From: JBEEMU01 sp043778315
GTDB taxonomy: Bacteria > Bacteroidota > Bacteroidia > Chitinophagales > Saprospiraceae
Direction of reading: 5' to 3'
DNA length: 13,797 bases
Assembly: GCA_043778315.1 (NCBI GenBank)
Contig: JAYWGJ010000390.1
Location: 1-13,797 of the forward strand
Shown here: one piece after another, positions 6,456 to 13,797 of the stretch
How the letters are laid out: every line of letters starts with the position of its first letter
Numbering within the stretch: position 1 is the stretch's first letter
The notes under the pieces: generated by a model
The model's input: only the letters and a program-made list of their open reading frames with translations
Database searches by the model: none
Told to the model about the DNA's origin: nothing
Program-made: the position numbers and the translations under genes

Positions 6456-7178
6456 ATGCTATGGACTTGGTACGACGCGAAAGTCGTGGACATACAGCGC
6501 GCCGCGCCACAGGTAAAACGCTTGTTTTTGGAGGTGCAAACCGAACAGCCGTTTGTGTATAAAGCGGGTCAGTTCGTCACGCTCGATTTGCCGATTAGCG
6601 ATAAGCGACTACAACGTTGGCGCAGTTACTCTATCGCGAGTGCTTGTAATACCTTGACTACCAATGTAATAGAACTTTGCGTGGTGCGAATGCCCGAAGG
6701 CAAAGGCTCTACTTATTTGTGCGAACAAGTGGCGATTGGCGATACGCTCCGCTTCAAAGGCGCGGACGGAACTTTTCATTTTGCGGCTGTACCGCCTCAA
6801 AATATTGTGCTGATAGGAACGGGAACGGGCGTTGCGCCTTTGCGGGCGATGCTGCAAGAACTCTGCGCGACGGACGGTTTTGCGGCGCATCGCGTTCACT
6901 TGATTTTTGGGACGCGCACCGAAGCCGATTTGCTTTACGCCGACGAATTTCGCGCATTAGCGGAAGCTAAAAATAATTTTAAATACGATATTGCGCTCTC
7001 GCGCCAACAAAAAACGGGCTATTATGAAGGGCATTTGCACCAAATTTATGAACAAAACTTAGATATCACCGCCACTTATTATATCTGCGGTTGGAAAAAT
7101 ATGATAGACGAAGCGGTACAGCGACTCACGGACGGCGGCGTGCCATCGGCACAAATTCACTACGAATTGTACGGTTGA
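6456..7178 (+). CDS. Ferredoxin-NAD(P)H reductase-like flavoprotein
   Basis: The 240-residue protein has the two-domain ferredoxin-NADP reductase fold. The N-terminal FAD-binding barrel carries RSYS (56-59) followed by IAS, the flavin-binding signature. The C-terminal nucleotide-binding domain carries GTGTGVAP (121-128) and YYICGWKNM near residue 213. It would move electrons between NAD(P)H and a small redox partner such as ferredoxin, or act as the reductase part of an oxygenase. No [2Fe-2S] domain is fused. The partner is not shown by context; the acyl-ACP desaturase 1.4 kb downstream needs reduced ferredoxin, so a link is possible but only inferred. The start is ATG 6456 rather than GTG 6432, since the latter overlaps a -7 box. 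It is probably monocistronic. Confidence 0.86.
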   Translation: MLWTWYDAKVVDIQRAAPQVKRLFLEVQTEQPFVYKAGQFVTLDLPISDKRLQRWRSYSIASACNTLTTNVIELCVVRMPEGKGSTYLCEQVAIGDTLRFKGADGTFHFAAVPPQNIVLIGTGTGVAPLRAMLQELCATDGFAAHRVHLIFGTRTEADLLYADEFRALAEAKNNFKYDIALSRQQKTGYYEGHLHQIYEQNLDITATYYICGWKNMIDEAVQRLTDGGVPSAQIHYELYG

Positions 7179-7285
7179 ATTATCAATTAAAAAAAATATT
7201 ATTTTCATTATAAAATCATAAAATCATCAACAAAATAACCGAAAAAGCGACTACTGGGGCTACCCTTCGCTTACACAAACCCTTA

Positions 7286-8458
7286 GTGCAAGCGGTGGTA
7301 TATACGCTGCAACAGATTTTTTATAAGGACGAATACGCCGATAAAGCCGTGCCTGCGCTGCTCCGCAAACACAAGGAATGGGGCGCACGAGACCGACAGT
7401 TTGTGGCTGAAAGCATCTACGATGGCGTGCGCTGGTGGCGCAAATATTGGCACGCGATGGGCTGTACGCCTACGTTTACCGAACCCGAAATCCACTATTT
7501 TTTGGCTATCAGCCTAATGAGTAGAGGCTACACGCTGCTCAACCCCGAAATATTGGGCGTGACGGACGTGGCGGCGTTGCAAAAAATGTTGTATCAATCA
7601 TTCCCGAAAGCGGTCGAACATAGTTTGCCCGATTGGTTGTACGACACGATACAGTCCGAACTCGGCAACCTCGCCGACGCGACTATCACGGCTTTAAATC
7701 AGTTGCCGACCGTATATTTGCGCGTTAATACGCTAAAAATTACCAAAAAAGCCTTGATTTCGGCTTTGATGAAAGAGATGATTGCCGTGGCAGATGTACC
7801 CGACGCGCCCGACGCGCTGCTATTGGTAACGCGCAAAAATTTACAGAAAAACGCCAAATTTTTGGAAGGTGCGTTCGAGTTTCAAGACATTGGTTCGCAG
7901 GCGATAGGCAGTTTTTGCGGCGTAAAAAAAGGACAAACCGTGATAGATGTCTGTGCAGGCGCAGGCGGAAAAGCCTTGCAATTGGCGGCAATTATGGAGA
8001 ATAAAGGTAGAATTATAGCGACCGACCTCCACGCAAATCGCCTGCAATCGCTCACTACTCGCGCCGAGCGCGCAGGCGTTAGGTGCTTGAATATGAACAG
8101 TTTGGAGAATCTAAGCAAGTACAAAAACGCTGCCGATTTGGTGTTATTAGATGTGCCGTGTTCGGGGCTTGGCGTGTTGCGGCGGAACGCCGATACCAAA
8201 TGGAAACTGACCGAAAAAGAACTCAACGAATTGCGTCAAACGCAATATGATATTTTGACAAACTACGCGAACTTGACGAAGTACGGCGGCAATTTGGTAT
8301 ATGCGACGTGCAGTATTTTGCCGTCGGAGAGCGAGCTGCAAGTGAAGCGGTTTTTGGCGGAAAACGAAAACTGGGCGTTAGTTGCCGAGCAGCGCACCGC
8401 GCCGCACCTGACCGATACCGACGGTTTTTATATGGCGAAATTGCAACGGCAAAATTAA
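7286..8458 (+). CDS. RsmB/NOP-family rRNA (cytosine-C5) methyltransferase
   Basis: The product, 390 residues from GTG 7286, has an N-terminal RNA-binding (NusB-like) region of about 140 residues followed by a Rossmann methyltransferase domain. The SAM-binding motif is DVCAGAGGK (221-229). DVPCSG (289-294) and ATCS (340-343) supply the two conserved cysteines of m5C RNA methyltransferases: Cys342 is the expected nucleophile and Cys292 assists product release. The target is probably 16S rRNA, as for RsmB, but other NOP-family targets are possible. The start is uncertain. No ATG lies upstream before the in-frame stop at 7211, yet the preceding codons read LRLHKPLV, which resembles the N-terminus I recall for relatives, so translation may begin further upstream at a rare codon. 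It ends 12 bases before a strong terminator. Confidence 0.9.
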   Translation: MQAVVYTLQQIFYKDEYADKAVPALLRKHKEWGARDRQFVAESIYDGVRWWRKYWHAMGCTPTFTEPEIHYFLAISLMSRGYTLLNPEILGVTDVAALQKMLYQSFPKAVEHSLPDWLYDTIQSELGNLADATITALNQLPTVYLRVNTLKITKKALISALMKEMIAVADVPDAPDALLLVTRKNLQKNAKFLEGAFEFQDIGSQAIGSFCGVKKGQTVIDVCAGAGGKALQLAAIMENKGRIIATDLHANRLQSLTTRAERAGVRCLNMNSLENLSKYKNAADLVLLDVPCSGLGVLRRNADTKWKLTEKELNELRQTQYDILTNYANLTKYGGNLVYATCSILPSESELQVKRFLAENENWALVAEQRTAPHLTDTDGFYMAKLQRQN

Positions 8459-8470
8459 AAAATAGAATTA

Positions 8471-8508
8471 AAAAAAGCGACTTCCTGTTAGTGGGAAGTC
8501 GCTTTTTT
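8471..8508. terminator. Strong bidirectional rho-independent terminator
   Basis: GCGACTTCC (8477-8485) pairs with GGAAGTCGC (8494-8502), flanked by six A on the left and six T on the right that extend the stem. It lies between the methyltransferase gene and the convergent desaturase gene and can stop both. Confidence 0.92.
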
Positions 8509-8561
8509 AGTATAAATAAATATGGATTGGTTCTTTGAAAGTTTTTATGGGTTTTATCGTC

Positions 8562-8613
8562 GTGCGAGTTTTAACTCGCACAAAACAAGACAAGTGCGGG
8601 TTGAAATCCCCAC
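8562..8613. repeat. Pair of REP-like hairpins
   Basis: GTGCGAGTT-tt-AACTCGCAC (8562-8581) is a perfect 20-bp palindrome. Twelve bases later, GTGCGGG (8594-8600) faces CCCCAC (8608-8613) across the loop TTGAAAT, a less perfect version of the same GTGCGRGTT motif. The pair sits between convergent genes, just before the desaturase stop, as palindromic intergenic repeats often do. Confidence 0.55.
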
Positions 8614-8617
8614 ACCG

Positions 8618-9607
8618 TTACCCTTTCACACCAATCCAATTGAACGAATAATCCAAGTTTGGAATGCGCGTGCGCTCCGCTACTTTGCGCATACGGTTAG
8701 GCAGTTTCATGATGTAATCGCGGGCGCGCTCGCCGTCCGCTTTGAGGTCGGTAGCGTGTTCTACCTTCCAATCTACGATTAATTGCTCCATAATATCCAC
8801 ATAATCGGCGGTGGTATAAACGCCGATGCGCTGCGCCGCGTCAGAAAAATGTGACCAAGTAGCACCTATTTCCAAACCCGTTTCGCGCAAAAAATGCGCG
8901 GGCATCACTATCCGTTTGCGCATCATATCCTCGAAAGCCAACATCATTTCGTTGGTATCCACCGCAAATATTTCAGACACAAACGACTTGTAAGCCTCGG
9001 CGTGACGGAGTTCGTCGCCTGCTATCATGCCGCACATTTTCGATAAACTGACGTTGCCGTGTTTGCGCGCTAACGTAGCGGTTCTTCGGTGCGATACGTT
9101 CGTCGCCAACTCCTGAAACGACGTATAAATGAAGCTGCGATAAGGGTCTGTACCCGTTTGCAGATCGAAACCGTCCGCCAAAAGGTACTGTATCGAGGTC
9201 TCCATTTCGCGCATATTTACGCGTCCCGAAAGGTAAAGATATTTATTGAGTAGGTCGCCGTGACGGTTTTCCTCGGCAGTCCAGCCGCGCACCCATCGCG
9301 ACCACGTCGGCGCGCCTTCTGCCTCGATGCCTTGCATCGTCATCAGCCACGACTCGTAGGTCGGCAAGGCTTCTTCTGTAATCGCATCGCCAATAAGTAC
9401 TACCAAGTAATCATAAGGCAGGTCTTTTGCGGCTTCTTGCAAAAGCTTTACGTCCTCAAAAAATGTGTCGGACGAAGCGTCGGGGAGCAGGTCGGAGGGC
9501 TGCCAATTGCTGTCAATCGGCTTCAAATATGCCTCAACGATACTATCCATCTTTCTACCCAGAAAGTTCATCACTTCAATTCGCGTGTTAAGCTGCGTTG
9601 TAGCCAT
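8618..9607 (-). CDS. Soluble acyl-ACP desaturase (diiron, stearoyl-ACP desaturase family)
   Basis: The 329-residue protein has the full diiron ligand set of the soluble fatty acid desaturase family: TEEALP (glutamate near 78-79), EENRHG (112-117), FQELAT (Glu166) and DELRHA (198-203). These enzymes use O2 and electrons from reduced ferredoxin to place a cis double bond in an acyl chain bound to acyl carrier protein, in the cytosol. Length and spacing match the plant and actinobacterial enzymes (about 330-360 residues), and no signal or membrane segment is seen. The bond position cannot be read from sequence. It implies access to oxygen. It is transcribed alone, divergently from the histidine phosphatase gene. 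A ferredoxin reductase-like gene lies nearby, but ferredoxin itself is not in the window. Confidence 0.94.
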   Translation of the reverse strand: MATTQLNTRIEVMNFLGRKMDSIVEAYLKPIDSNWQPSDLLPDASSDTFFEDVKLLQEAAKDLPYDYLVVLIGDAITEEALPTYESWLMTMQGIEAEGAPTWSRWVRGWTAEENRHGDLLNKYLYLSGRVNMREMETSIQYLLADGFDLQTGTDPYRSFIYTSFQELATNVSHRRTATLARKHGNVSLSKMCGMIAGDELRHAEAYKSFVSEIFAVDTNEMMLAFEDMMRKRIVMPAHFLRETGLEIGATWSHFSDAAQRIGVYTTADYVDIMEQLIVDWKVEHATDLKADGERARDYIMKLPNRMRKVAERTRIPNLDYSFNWIGVKG

Positions 9608-9652
9608 ATTTTATAATTTTAAAACTATCTGATTTTTACACTAAAAAGAGTG

Positions 9653-9660
9653 CAAAAGTA
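9653..9660 (-). promoter_or_regulatory. Bacteroidota -7 box for the desaturase gene
   Basis: On the minus strand this reads TACTTTTG, an exact TAnnTTTG match, about 46 bases before the ATG at 9607. A TTTG lies upstream at 9689-9686, but at a spacing longer than usual. Confidence 0.5.
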
Positions 9661-9788
9661 ATGATTTTTTTATACAATATATATTCAAATTTTGATAGTG
9701 CAATAAATCCATATTTTTTAACGATATTTGCACCTTAATTGTTCATTATTCACATTAGTATTACACCAAAATTGATTAAAATTATACC

Positions 9789-10424
9789 ATGAAAAAACAA
9801 CTTTATATTATCCGTCACGGCGAAACCGATTTTAATAGAATGGGCATCGTGCAAGGGAGCGGCGTAGATACCGACCTCAACGATTTGGGTCGAGCGCAAG
9901 CGAGCGCGTTTGCCGAAGCGTATCAAGACGTTGATTTTCAACTGATTGTAACATCAAAACTGAAACGGACGCAGCAAACGGTACAGTTTTTTTTGGATAA
10001 AAAAATACCGCATATCGTTACTTCCGATATTAACGAAATACATTGGGGCGTGCATGAGGGCAAAAAAAGTACGCTCGAGTCTCGTGCTAATTATAATTTG
10101 GTAGCTACGGAATGGCGTGCAGGCAACTACGACATCGCGACTACCGACGGCGAAACTGCCGCCGAACTCGCCGCGCGCCTCACCGATTTTATAGCGTGGA
10201 TAAAAACGCGCCTCGAACAAAATATTTTAATTGCGACGCATGGTAGAACTTTGCGCGCCTTTATTTGTTTATTAAAACAAGAACCACTTAAAAATATGGA
10301 CAGATACGACCATTTTAATACGGGTTTGGTTTTGGCGGTTTTTGATGGCGAGAAATTTGAGATGGAGTTGGAAAACGATATTTCGCATTTGCCGCATTAT
10401 GAAAAACACAATTACGGATTGTAA
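9789..10424 (+). CDS. Histidine phosphatase family protein (phosphoglycerate mutase-like)
   Basis: The 211-residue protein starts MKKQLYIIRHGETDFNR: the RHG motif at 9-11 has the phospho-accepting His10. The rest of the active site is present: SKLKRTQQT (Arg near 60), Glu83 in NEIHWG, and ATHGR with His151. This is the branch-1 histidine phosphatase fold, which includes cofactor-dependent phosphoglycerate mutases and broad phosphatases such as CobC- and PhoE-like enzymes. The length fits the phosphatase group better than glycolytic GpmA (about 250 residues). The substrate is unknown. It lies 18 bases before mqnA and is likely co-transcribed with it. Upstream, GATATTTG (9723-9730) is a near match to the -7 box. 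Confidence 0.9.
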   Translation: MKKQLYIIRHGETDFNRMGIVQGSGVDTDLNDLGRAQASAFAEAYQDVDFQLIVTSKLKRTQQTVQFFLDKKIPHIVTSDINEIHWGVHEGKKSTLESRANYNLVATEWRAGNYDIATTDGETAAELAARLTDFIAWIKTRLEQNILIATHGRTLRAFICLLKQEPLKNMDRYDHFNTGLVLAVFDGEKFEMELENDISHLPHYEKHNYGL

Positions 10425-10442
10425 TATTTAGTTTACATATTT

Positions 10443-11249
10443 ATGATTAATCTTACGGCAGTTTCGTACCTCAATACCAAGCCTTTATTGTACGGTATTT
10501 TCAGCGCGGGCATGGATAGCGAACTCAATATCCGCTTAGATATTCCGTCGGTTTGCGCCGAGCGGCTGCGGAGCGGACAAGCCGAAATCGGCTTAGTGCC
10601 TGTGGCGGCTATCGCCGAAATACCGAACGCGCAAATCATTTCCGACTACTGCATAGGCGCGGTGGGCGCGGTAAAAACGGTCTGTTTGTATAGTAACGTG
10701 CCTATCGAGGAGATAGAAACCGTGATTTTGGATTTTCATTCGCGTACTTCCGTACAATTAGTGCAGGTTTTGATGCGCGAATATTGGCATAAAAACGTGC
10801 AATATCAAACCGCGTATCAGGGTTTTGAGCGCAAGGTAAAAGGTACGACGGCTGCCGTAATTATCGGCGACCGCACTTTTGGTTTAGAAAAAAAATACAC
10901 CTATATATATGACCTCGCCGAGGTGTGGTACGAACACACGCGTCTGCCCTTCGTTTTTGCAGCGTGGGTGAGTACGCGCCCGCTCCCCGACGAGTTTATC
11001 CGCCGCTTCAATGCGGCACTCGCGGCGGGTATTGCGCACATTCCGCAGTTGTGTCAGCTCATTCCGCCGCCCGTTAATAGCGCGTTTTCGCTCGAGGATT
11101 ATTTTACAAAATACATCAGCTACACCTTTGACGCGACTAAAAAACAAGCACTAAAATTGTTTTTAGAAAAAATATCAAAAAATGTAAAAACAATTTCGAA
11201 TAAAACATCGATATTAGAGAATATAAACTTACCTTTGCAGGCGAAATAA
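10443..11249 (+). CDS. mqnA: Chorismate dehydratase MqnA (futalosine menaquinone pathway)
   Basis: The 268-residue product begins INLTAVSYLNTKPLLYGI and contains the C-x-E-x-L segment CAERLRSG, QAEIGLVPVAAIAE and GAVGAVKTVCLYSN, all typical of MqnA. The enzyme has a periplasmic-binding-protein-like fold but works in the cytosol. It removes water from chorismate to give 3-[(1-carboxyvinyl)oxy]benzoate, the first committed step of the futalosine route to menaquinone. The other mqn genes are not in the window. The last 20 or so residues (after EKIS) form a Lys/Asn/Ser-rich tail that seems longer than usual. The DNA encoding this tail also carries a promoter box for the next gene, rpmH. The ATG follows the phosphatase gene by 18 bases. 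Confidence 0.92.
   Translation: MINLTAVSYLNTKPLLYGIFSAGMDSELNIRLDIPSVCAERLRSGQAEIGLVPVAAIAEIPNAQIISDYCIGAVGAVKTVCLYSNVPIEEIETVILDFHSRTSVQLVQVLMREYWHKNVQYQTAYQGFERKVKGTTAAVIIGDRTFGLEKKYTYIYDLAEVWYEHTRLPFVFAAWVSTRPLPDEFIRRFNAALAAGIAHIPQLCQLIPPPVNSAFSLEDYFTKYISYTFDATKKQALKLFLEKISKNVKTISNKTSILENINLPLQAK
11230..11237 (+). promoter_or_regulatory. Candidate rpmH promoter -7 box inside the end of mqnA
   Basis: TACCTTTG is an exact TAnnTTTG match lying in the last codons of mqnA, 84 bases before the rpmH ATG. This would leave an AT-rich leader of about 75-80 nt. No clear -33 TTTG was seen. Confidence 0.45.
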
Positions 11250-11321
11250 AATAATAGCAAAGTAATTATTCATAATAATCGTATAAAACGAAATACATTC
11301 ATACTATAATTTCAGTTAATC

Positions 11322-11477
11322 ATGAAACGTACTTACCAACCTTCTAAACGTAAACGTGCCAATAAGCACGGCTTCCGCACCCGTATGGCTTCTAAAAGTG
11401 GTCGTAAAGTATTGGCTCGTCGCAGAGCAGCAGGCAGACATAAACTAACCGTTTCGGACGAGAAAACGTCGAAATAG
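11322..11477 (+). CDS. rpmH: 50S ribosomal protein L34
   Basis: The 51-residue product reads MKRTYQPSKRKRANKHGFRTR at the start, then MASKSGRKVLARRRAAGRHKL, the near-invariant sequence of bacterial L34. It binds 23S rRNA in the large ribosomal subunit. The tail VSDEKTSK is the usual variable end. The codons (CGT for Arg, many AAA) fit high expression. rnpA, its neighbour in many bacteria, is absent here: the gene stands alone between mqnA and an Rpn-type nuclease gene. Transcription probably ends at the strong terminator 27 bases downstream. Confidence 0.97.
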   Translation: MKRTYQPSKRKRANKHGFRTRMASKSGRKVLARRRAAGRHKLTVSDEKTSK

Positions 11478-11503
11478 AGTTTTTAGATACGCCCTATAAG
11501 GCT

Positions 11504-11552
11504 AAAAACGGTTGCCCGCTCAGTATTTATACAGCGACGGCAACCGTTTTTT
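11504..11552 (+). terminator. Rho-independent terminator of rpmH
   Basis: AAAAACGGTTGCC (11504-11516) pairs perfectly with GGCAACCGTTTTT (11539-11551), 13 bp, followed by one more T. The 22-base loop can add CGCT/AGCG pairing (11517-11520 with 11533-11536). The run of A on the left makes it potentially active in both directions. Confidence 0.92.
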
Positions 11553-11606
11553 GTTTGTTATAATCATAAACGCTTTTTAATGTCTTTTTAAATAAATTAT
11601 ATATTT

Positions 11607-12509
11607 ATGTCAAAATACATCAATCCTTATACCGATTTTGGTTTCAAAAAGCTGTTTGGGGAGGAGGGCAATAAAAATTTATTGGTCGATTTCCTCAACC
11701 AAATGCTTCCCGAACGGCATCAAATTGCTACGCTCAATTTTCAGAACGTGGAAGCAATGCCTGATACTAGCGACGAACCTAAGGCATTTTTTGATATTCA
11801 CTGCACTTCTGCAAGTGGGGAGCGGTTTATTGTGGAAATGCAAAAAGCCAAAATAGATTATTTTAAAGACCGCTCTGTTTATTATATTACCTATCCGATA
11901 CGCGAGCAAGCGCAACGTGGCGAGTGGAATTTCAAGTTAGATGCAATTTACTTTATTGCTATACTTGATTTTTGGTACGAAGATAAGGAGACTGCGATTT
12001 TTCATCGTAATATTGTATTAAAAGACCAAATGAACGTTCAATTTTATGATAAATTACAATTAATTTATTTACAAATGCCTGCATTCAATAAAACGGAAGA
12101 ACAGTTGGAGACAAAATTTGATAAGTGGGCTTATTTTTTGAAAAATCTGGAAAAATTTGACGAAATTCCAAAAATTCTCAATGAATCTGTTTTTGAACAA
12201 GCCTTCGATACCGCTATGTATGCTAATTTTACTCGTGCGCAACGCGAAGTTTATGACAAAAGTAGATTGAGTTATATTGGAATGAAAGAGGCTACTAAAA
12301 CTGCCGAAAAGGAAGGTAGAGCCTTAGGCTTGGCAGAAGGCTTGGCAGAAGGCTTAGCAGAAGGCTTGGCAAAGGGCATTGAACAAGGCGAAAAGAGAAA
12401 AGAGCGGGAAGCTATTTTAGGTTTGGCTGCTGTGGGCATAACTGCGACACAAATCGCAAAGGCACTAAAACTCACCGTAGAAGAGGTGAATGAAGCGTTG
12501 AATAAATAA
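11607..12509 (+). CDS. Rpn-family PD-(D/E)XK nuclease (putative transposase/recombination-promoting nuclease)
   Basis: The 300-residue protein begins KYINPYTDFGFKKLFGEEGNKNLLVDFLNQ, the hallmark of the PDDEXK_2/Rpn family. FDIHCTSASGERFIVEMQKAK holds the catalytic Asp and the E-x-Q of the nuclease core. Family members nick or cut DNA and have been linked to RecA-independent recombination and, more recently, to phage defence. They are often called transposases without evidence of transposition. Residues 241-256 are three GLAE units and a GLAK, encoded by 12-bp repeats, forming a helical linker. The C-terminus (ILGLAAVGITATQIAKALKLTVEEVNEAL) looks like a helix-turn-helix. No inverted repeats flank it. 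It lies between the rpmH terminator and lysS. Codon use is more AT-rich than in lysS. Confidence 0.88.
   Translation: MSKYINPYTDFGFKKLFGEEGNKNLLVDFLNQMLPERHQIATLNFQNVEAMPDTSDEPKAFFDIHCTSASGERFIVEMQKAKIDYFKDRSVYYITYPIREQAQRGEWNFKLDAIYFIAILDFWYEDKETAIFHRNIVLKDQMNVQFYDKLQLIYLQMPAFNKTEEQLETKFDKWAYFLKNLEKFDEIPKILNESVFEQAFDTAMYANFTRAQREVYDKSRLSYIGMKEATKTAEKEGRALGLAEGLAEGLAEGLAKGIEQGEKRKEREAILGLAAVGITATQIAKALKLTVEEVNEALNK
12327..12374 (+). repeat. In-frame 12-bp tandem repeat in the nuclease gene (four units)
   Basis: GGCTTGGCAGAA occurs at 12327-12338 and 12339-12350, then GGCTTAGCAGAA at 12351-12362 and GGCTTGGCAAAG at 12363-12374. Each unit encodes Gly-Leu-Ala-Glu/Lys, so a gain or loss of units keeps the frame and changes only the linker length. 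Confidence 0.93.
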
Positions 12510-12545
12510 TTCAAAAACAATATTTAATATCATTATAATAAAAAT

Positions 12546-13797
12546 ATGCAACTTTCTGAACAAGAACAAGTCCGCCGCGAACATTTAGCGCAAATCCGCG
12601 CTATGGGCATCGAGCCGTTTCCTGCCGCCGAATACGGCGTCACGCACACCGCCGAAGCCGTCAGAGCGCAGTTTGACGAAACGCTTTTGGAGCAATACGC
12701 CACCGAAACCGTCTGCCTCGCAGGGCGAATAATGATGGTGCGCGATATGGGCAAAGCCGCTTTTGTGAGCCTACAAGACAGCACGGGACGTATGCAACTC
12801 TACATTTCGCGAGACGAAATATGTACCGAAGAAGACACGGAAAAAGAATATTACAAAATATTTTTTAAAAAATTATTGGATATTGGTGACTATGTTGGCG
12901 TTACAGGCTATATTTTTCGTACCAAAACGGGCGAAATTTCTATACATATCAAAAGCCTCACTTTATTAAGTAAATGTTTGCGTCCGCTGCCGATAGTCAA
13001 AATTGATGCCGAAGGCAAAAAATATGACGAGTTTAGCGACCCCGAGCTACGCTACCGTATGCGCTACGTCGACCTCACGGTGAACCCGCAAGTGAAACCG
13101 ATTTTTATGAGTCGGATTAAGCTGATGCAAACGATGCGCACGTTTTTTAACGAGCAAGGTTGGTACGAAGTGGAAACGCCGATACTGCAAGCGATACACG
13201 GCGGCGCGGCGGCGCGCCCGTTCAAAACGCATCATAATACCTTAGATATGCCTTTGTATCTGCGCATCGCGAACGAATTATACCTAAAAAGATTAATTGT
13301 TGGCGGCTTCGATGGCGTGTACGAGTTTGGTAAAATGTTCCGCAACGAGGGCATGGACAGAACGCACAATCCCGAGTTTACGGCTGTGGAACTCTATGTT
13401 GCGTACAAGGATTATTTTTGGATGATGAATATGACCGAGCAACTCCTCGAGCGTGCAGCGCGACAAGTCACAGGCGGCACAACCGTAAAAATCGGTGACA
13501 ACGAAGTGAGTTTTGCGGGTCCGTATCAGCGATTAACGATGTACGAATCGATTGAAAGGTACACAGGTACAGACGTATCGGCGATGGACGAAGCGGCTTT
13601 GCGCGACCTCTGCCGCAGCTTACATATTGGCGTGGACAACACGATGGGTCGCGGCAAATTGATTGACGAAATTTTTGGTGCGAAAGTGGAGGCGCATTTA
13701 ATTCAGCCGACCTTTATCACCGATTATCCAGTAGAGATGTCGCCGCTCACCAAAAAACACCGCAGCAAAGACGGTTTGGTAGAGCGTTTCGAGTTGT
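12546..13797 (+). CDS. lysS: Lysyl-tRNA synthetase (class II), N-terminal part; 3' end outside window
   Basis: The frame runs from ATG 12546 through the window end, 417 codons without a stop. The enzyme charges tRNA-Lys with lysine. A helical N-terminus leads to the anticodon-binding OB-fold (about residues 54-140, with RIMMVRDMGKAAFVSLQD). The class II catalytic core then begins: motif 1 around 196-220 (WYEVETPILQ, then GGAAARPF), LRIANELYLKRL, and motif 2 FRNEGMDRTHNPEFT (265-279). Motif 3 would lie beyond the window. The length so far fits a total of about 500-580 residues. The start agrees with the usual N-terminus. The gene lies 36 bases after the nuclease gene with no terminator seen between, so read-through or a local promoter in the AT-rich gap are both possible. 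Confidence 0.97.
   Translation, partial: MQLSEQEQVRREHLAQIRAMGIEPFPAAEYGVTHTAEAVRAQFDETLLEQYATETVCLAGRIMMVRDMGKAAFVSLQDSTGRMQLYISRDEICTEEDTEKEYYKIFFKKLLDIGDYVGVTGYIFRTKTGEISIHIKSLTLLSKCLRPLPIVKIDAEGKKYDEFSDPELRYRMRYVDLTVNPQVKPIFMSRIKLMQTMRTFFNEQGWYEVETPILQAIHGGAAARPFKTHHNTLDMPLYLRIANELYLKRLIVGGFDGVYEFGKMFRNEGMDRTHNPEFTAVELYVAYKDYFWMMNMTEQLLERAARQVTGGTTVKIGDNEVSFAGPYQRLTMYESIERYTGTDVSAMDEAALRDLCRSLHIGVDNTMGRGKLIDEIFGAKVEAHLIQPTFITDYPVEMSPLTKKHRSKDGLVERFEL

Noticed and set aside
9723..9730. GATATTTG as a promoter box for the histidine phosphatase gene
   Set aside because: Only 7 of 8 consensus bases match and no -33 element lies at the right spacing; mentioned in the gene entry only.
11607..12509. 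Rpn-type nuclease gene as a complete insertion sequence
   Set aside because: No terminal inverted repeats or target duplication were found around it.

Overview
The window looks like chromosomal DNA from a Bacteroidota bacterium, probably outside the Bacteroidales and Flavobacteriales (Cytophagales-like or related). Three things point there. Exact -7 promoter boxes of the Bacteroidota type (TAnnTTTG) lie at plausible distances before four genes. An mqnA gene (futalosine route to menaquinone) is present. The proteins read as Bacteroidota versions of PriA, LysS, MqnA and a soluble acyl-ACP desaturase. Genes use Shine-Dalgarno-poor, AT-rich leaders.

Layout. 1-190 is the 3' end of methylmalonyl-CoA epimerase. 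191-687 has no gene but holds two distinct elements: a 167-bp dispersed repeat (251-417) and a nested inverted-repeat structure ending in a 10-bp hairpin (about 440-630). priA follows (688-3153). From 3.2 to 6.3 kb lies an accessory patch: a complete 1166-bp insertion sequence with 15-bp terminal inverted repeats, a 7-bp target duplication and a frameshifted transposase (3216-4381); a second, longer copy of the dispersed repeat (4557-4772); a P-loop STAND-type NTPase on the minus strand that stops 9 bp from that repeat and appears to lack its C-terminal part (4781-5860); and a 330-bp palindromic MITE-like element (5984-6313).

From 6.4 kb on, the genes are housekeeping: a ferredoxin-NAD(P)H reductase-like flavoprotein, an RsmB-like rRNA m5C methyltransferase closed by a strong bidirectional terminator, a convergent acyl-ACP desaturase (minus strand), then a histidine phosphatase, mqnA, rpmH (L34, only 51 codons) with its terminator, an Rpn-type PD-(D/E)XK nuclease with an in-frame 12-bp tandem repeat, and the first 417 codons of lysS, cut by the window end.

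The core genes do not form one pathway. Most appear to be independent transcription units, which fits the many terminators and internal promoters. I found no complete, clearly new defence or biosynthetic system. The least explained material is the noncoding and repeat DNA (251-417/4557-4772, 440-630, 5984-6313) and the shortened STAND ATPase enclosed by mobile DNA.
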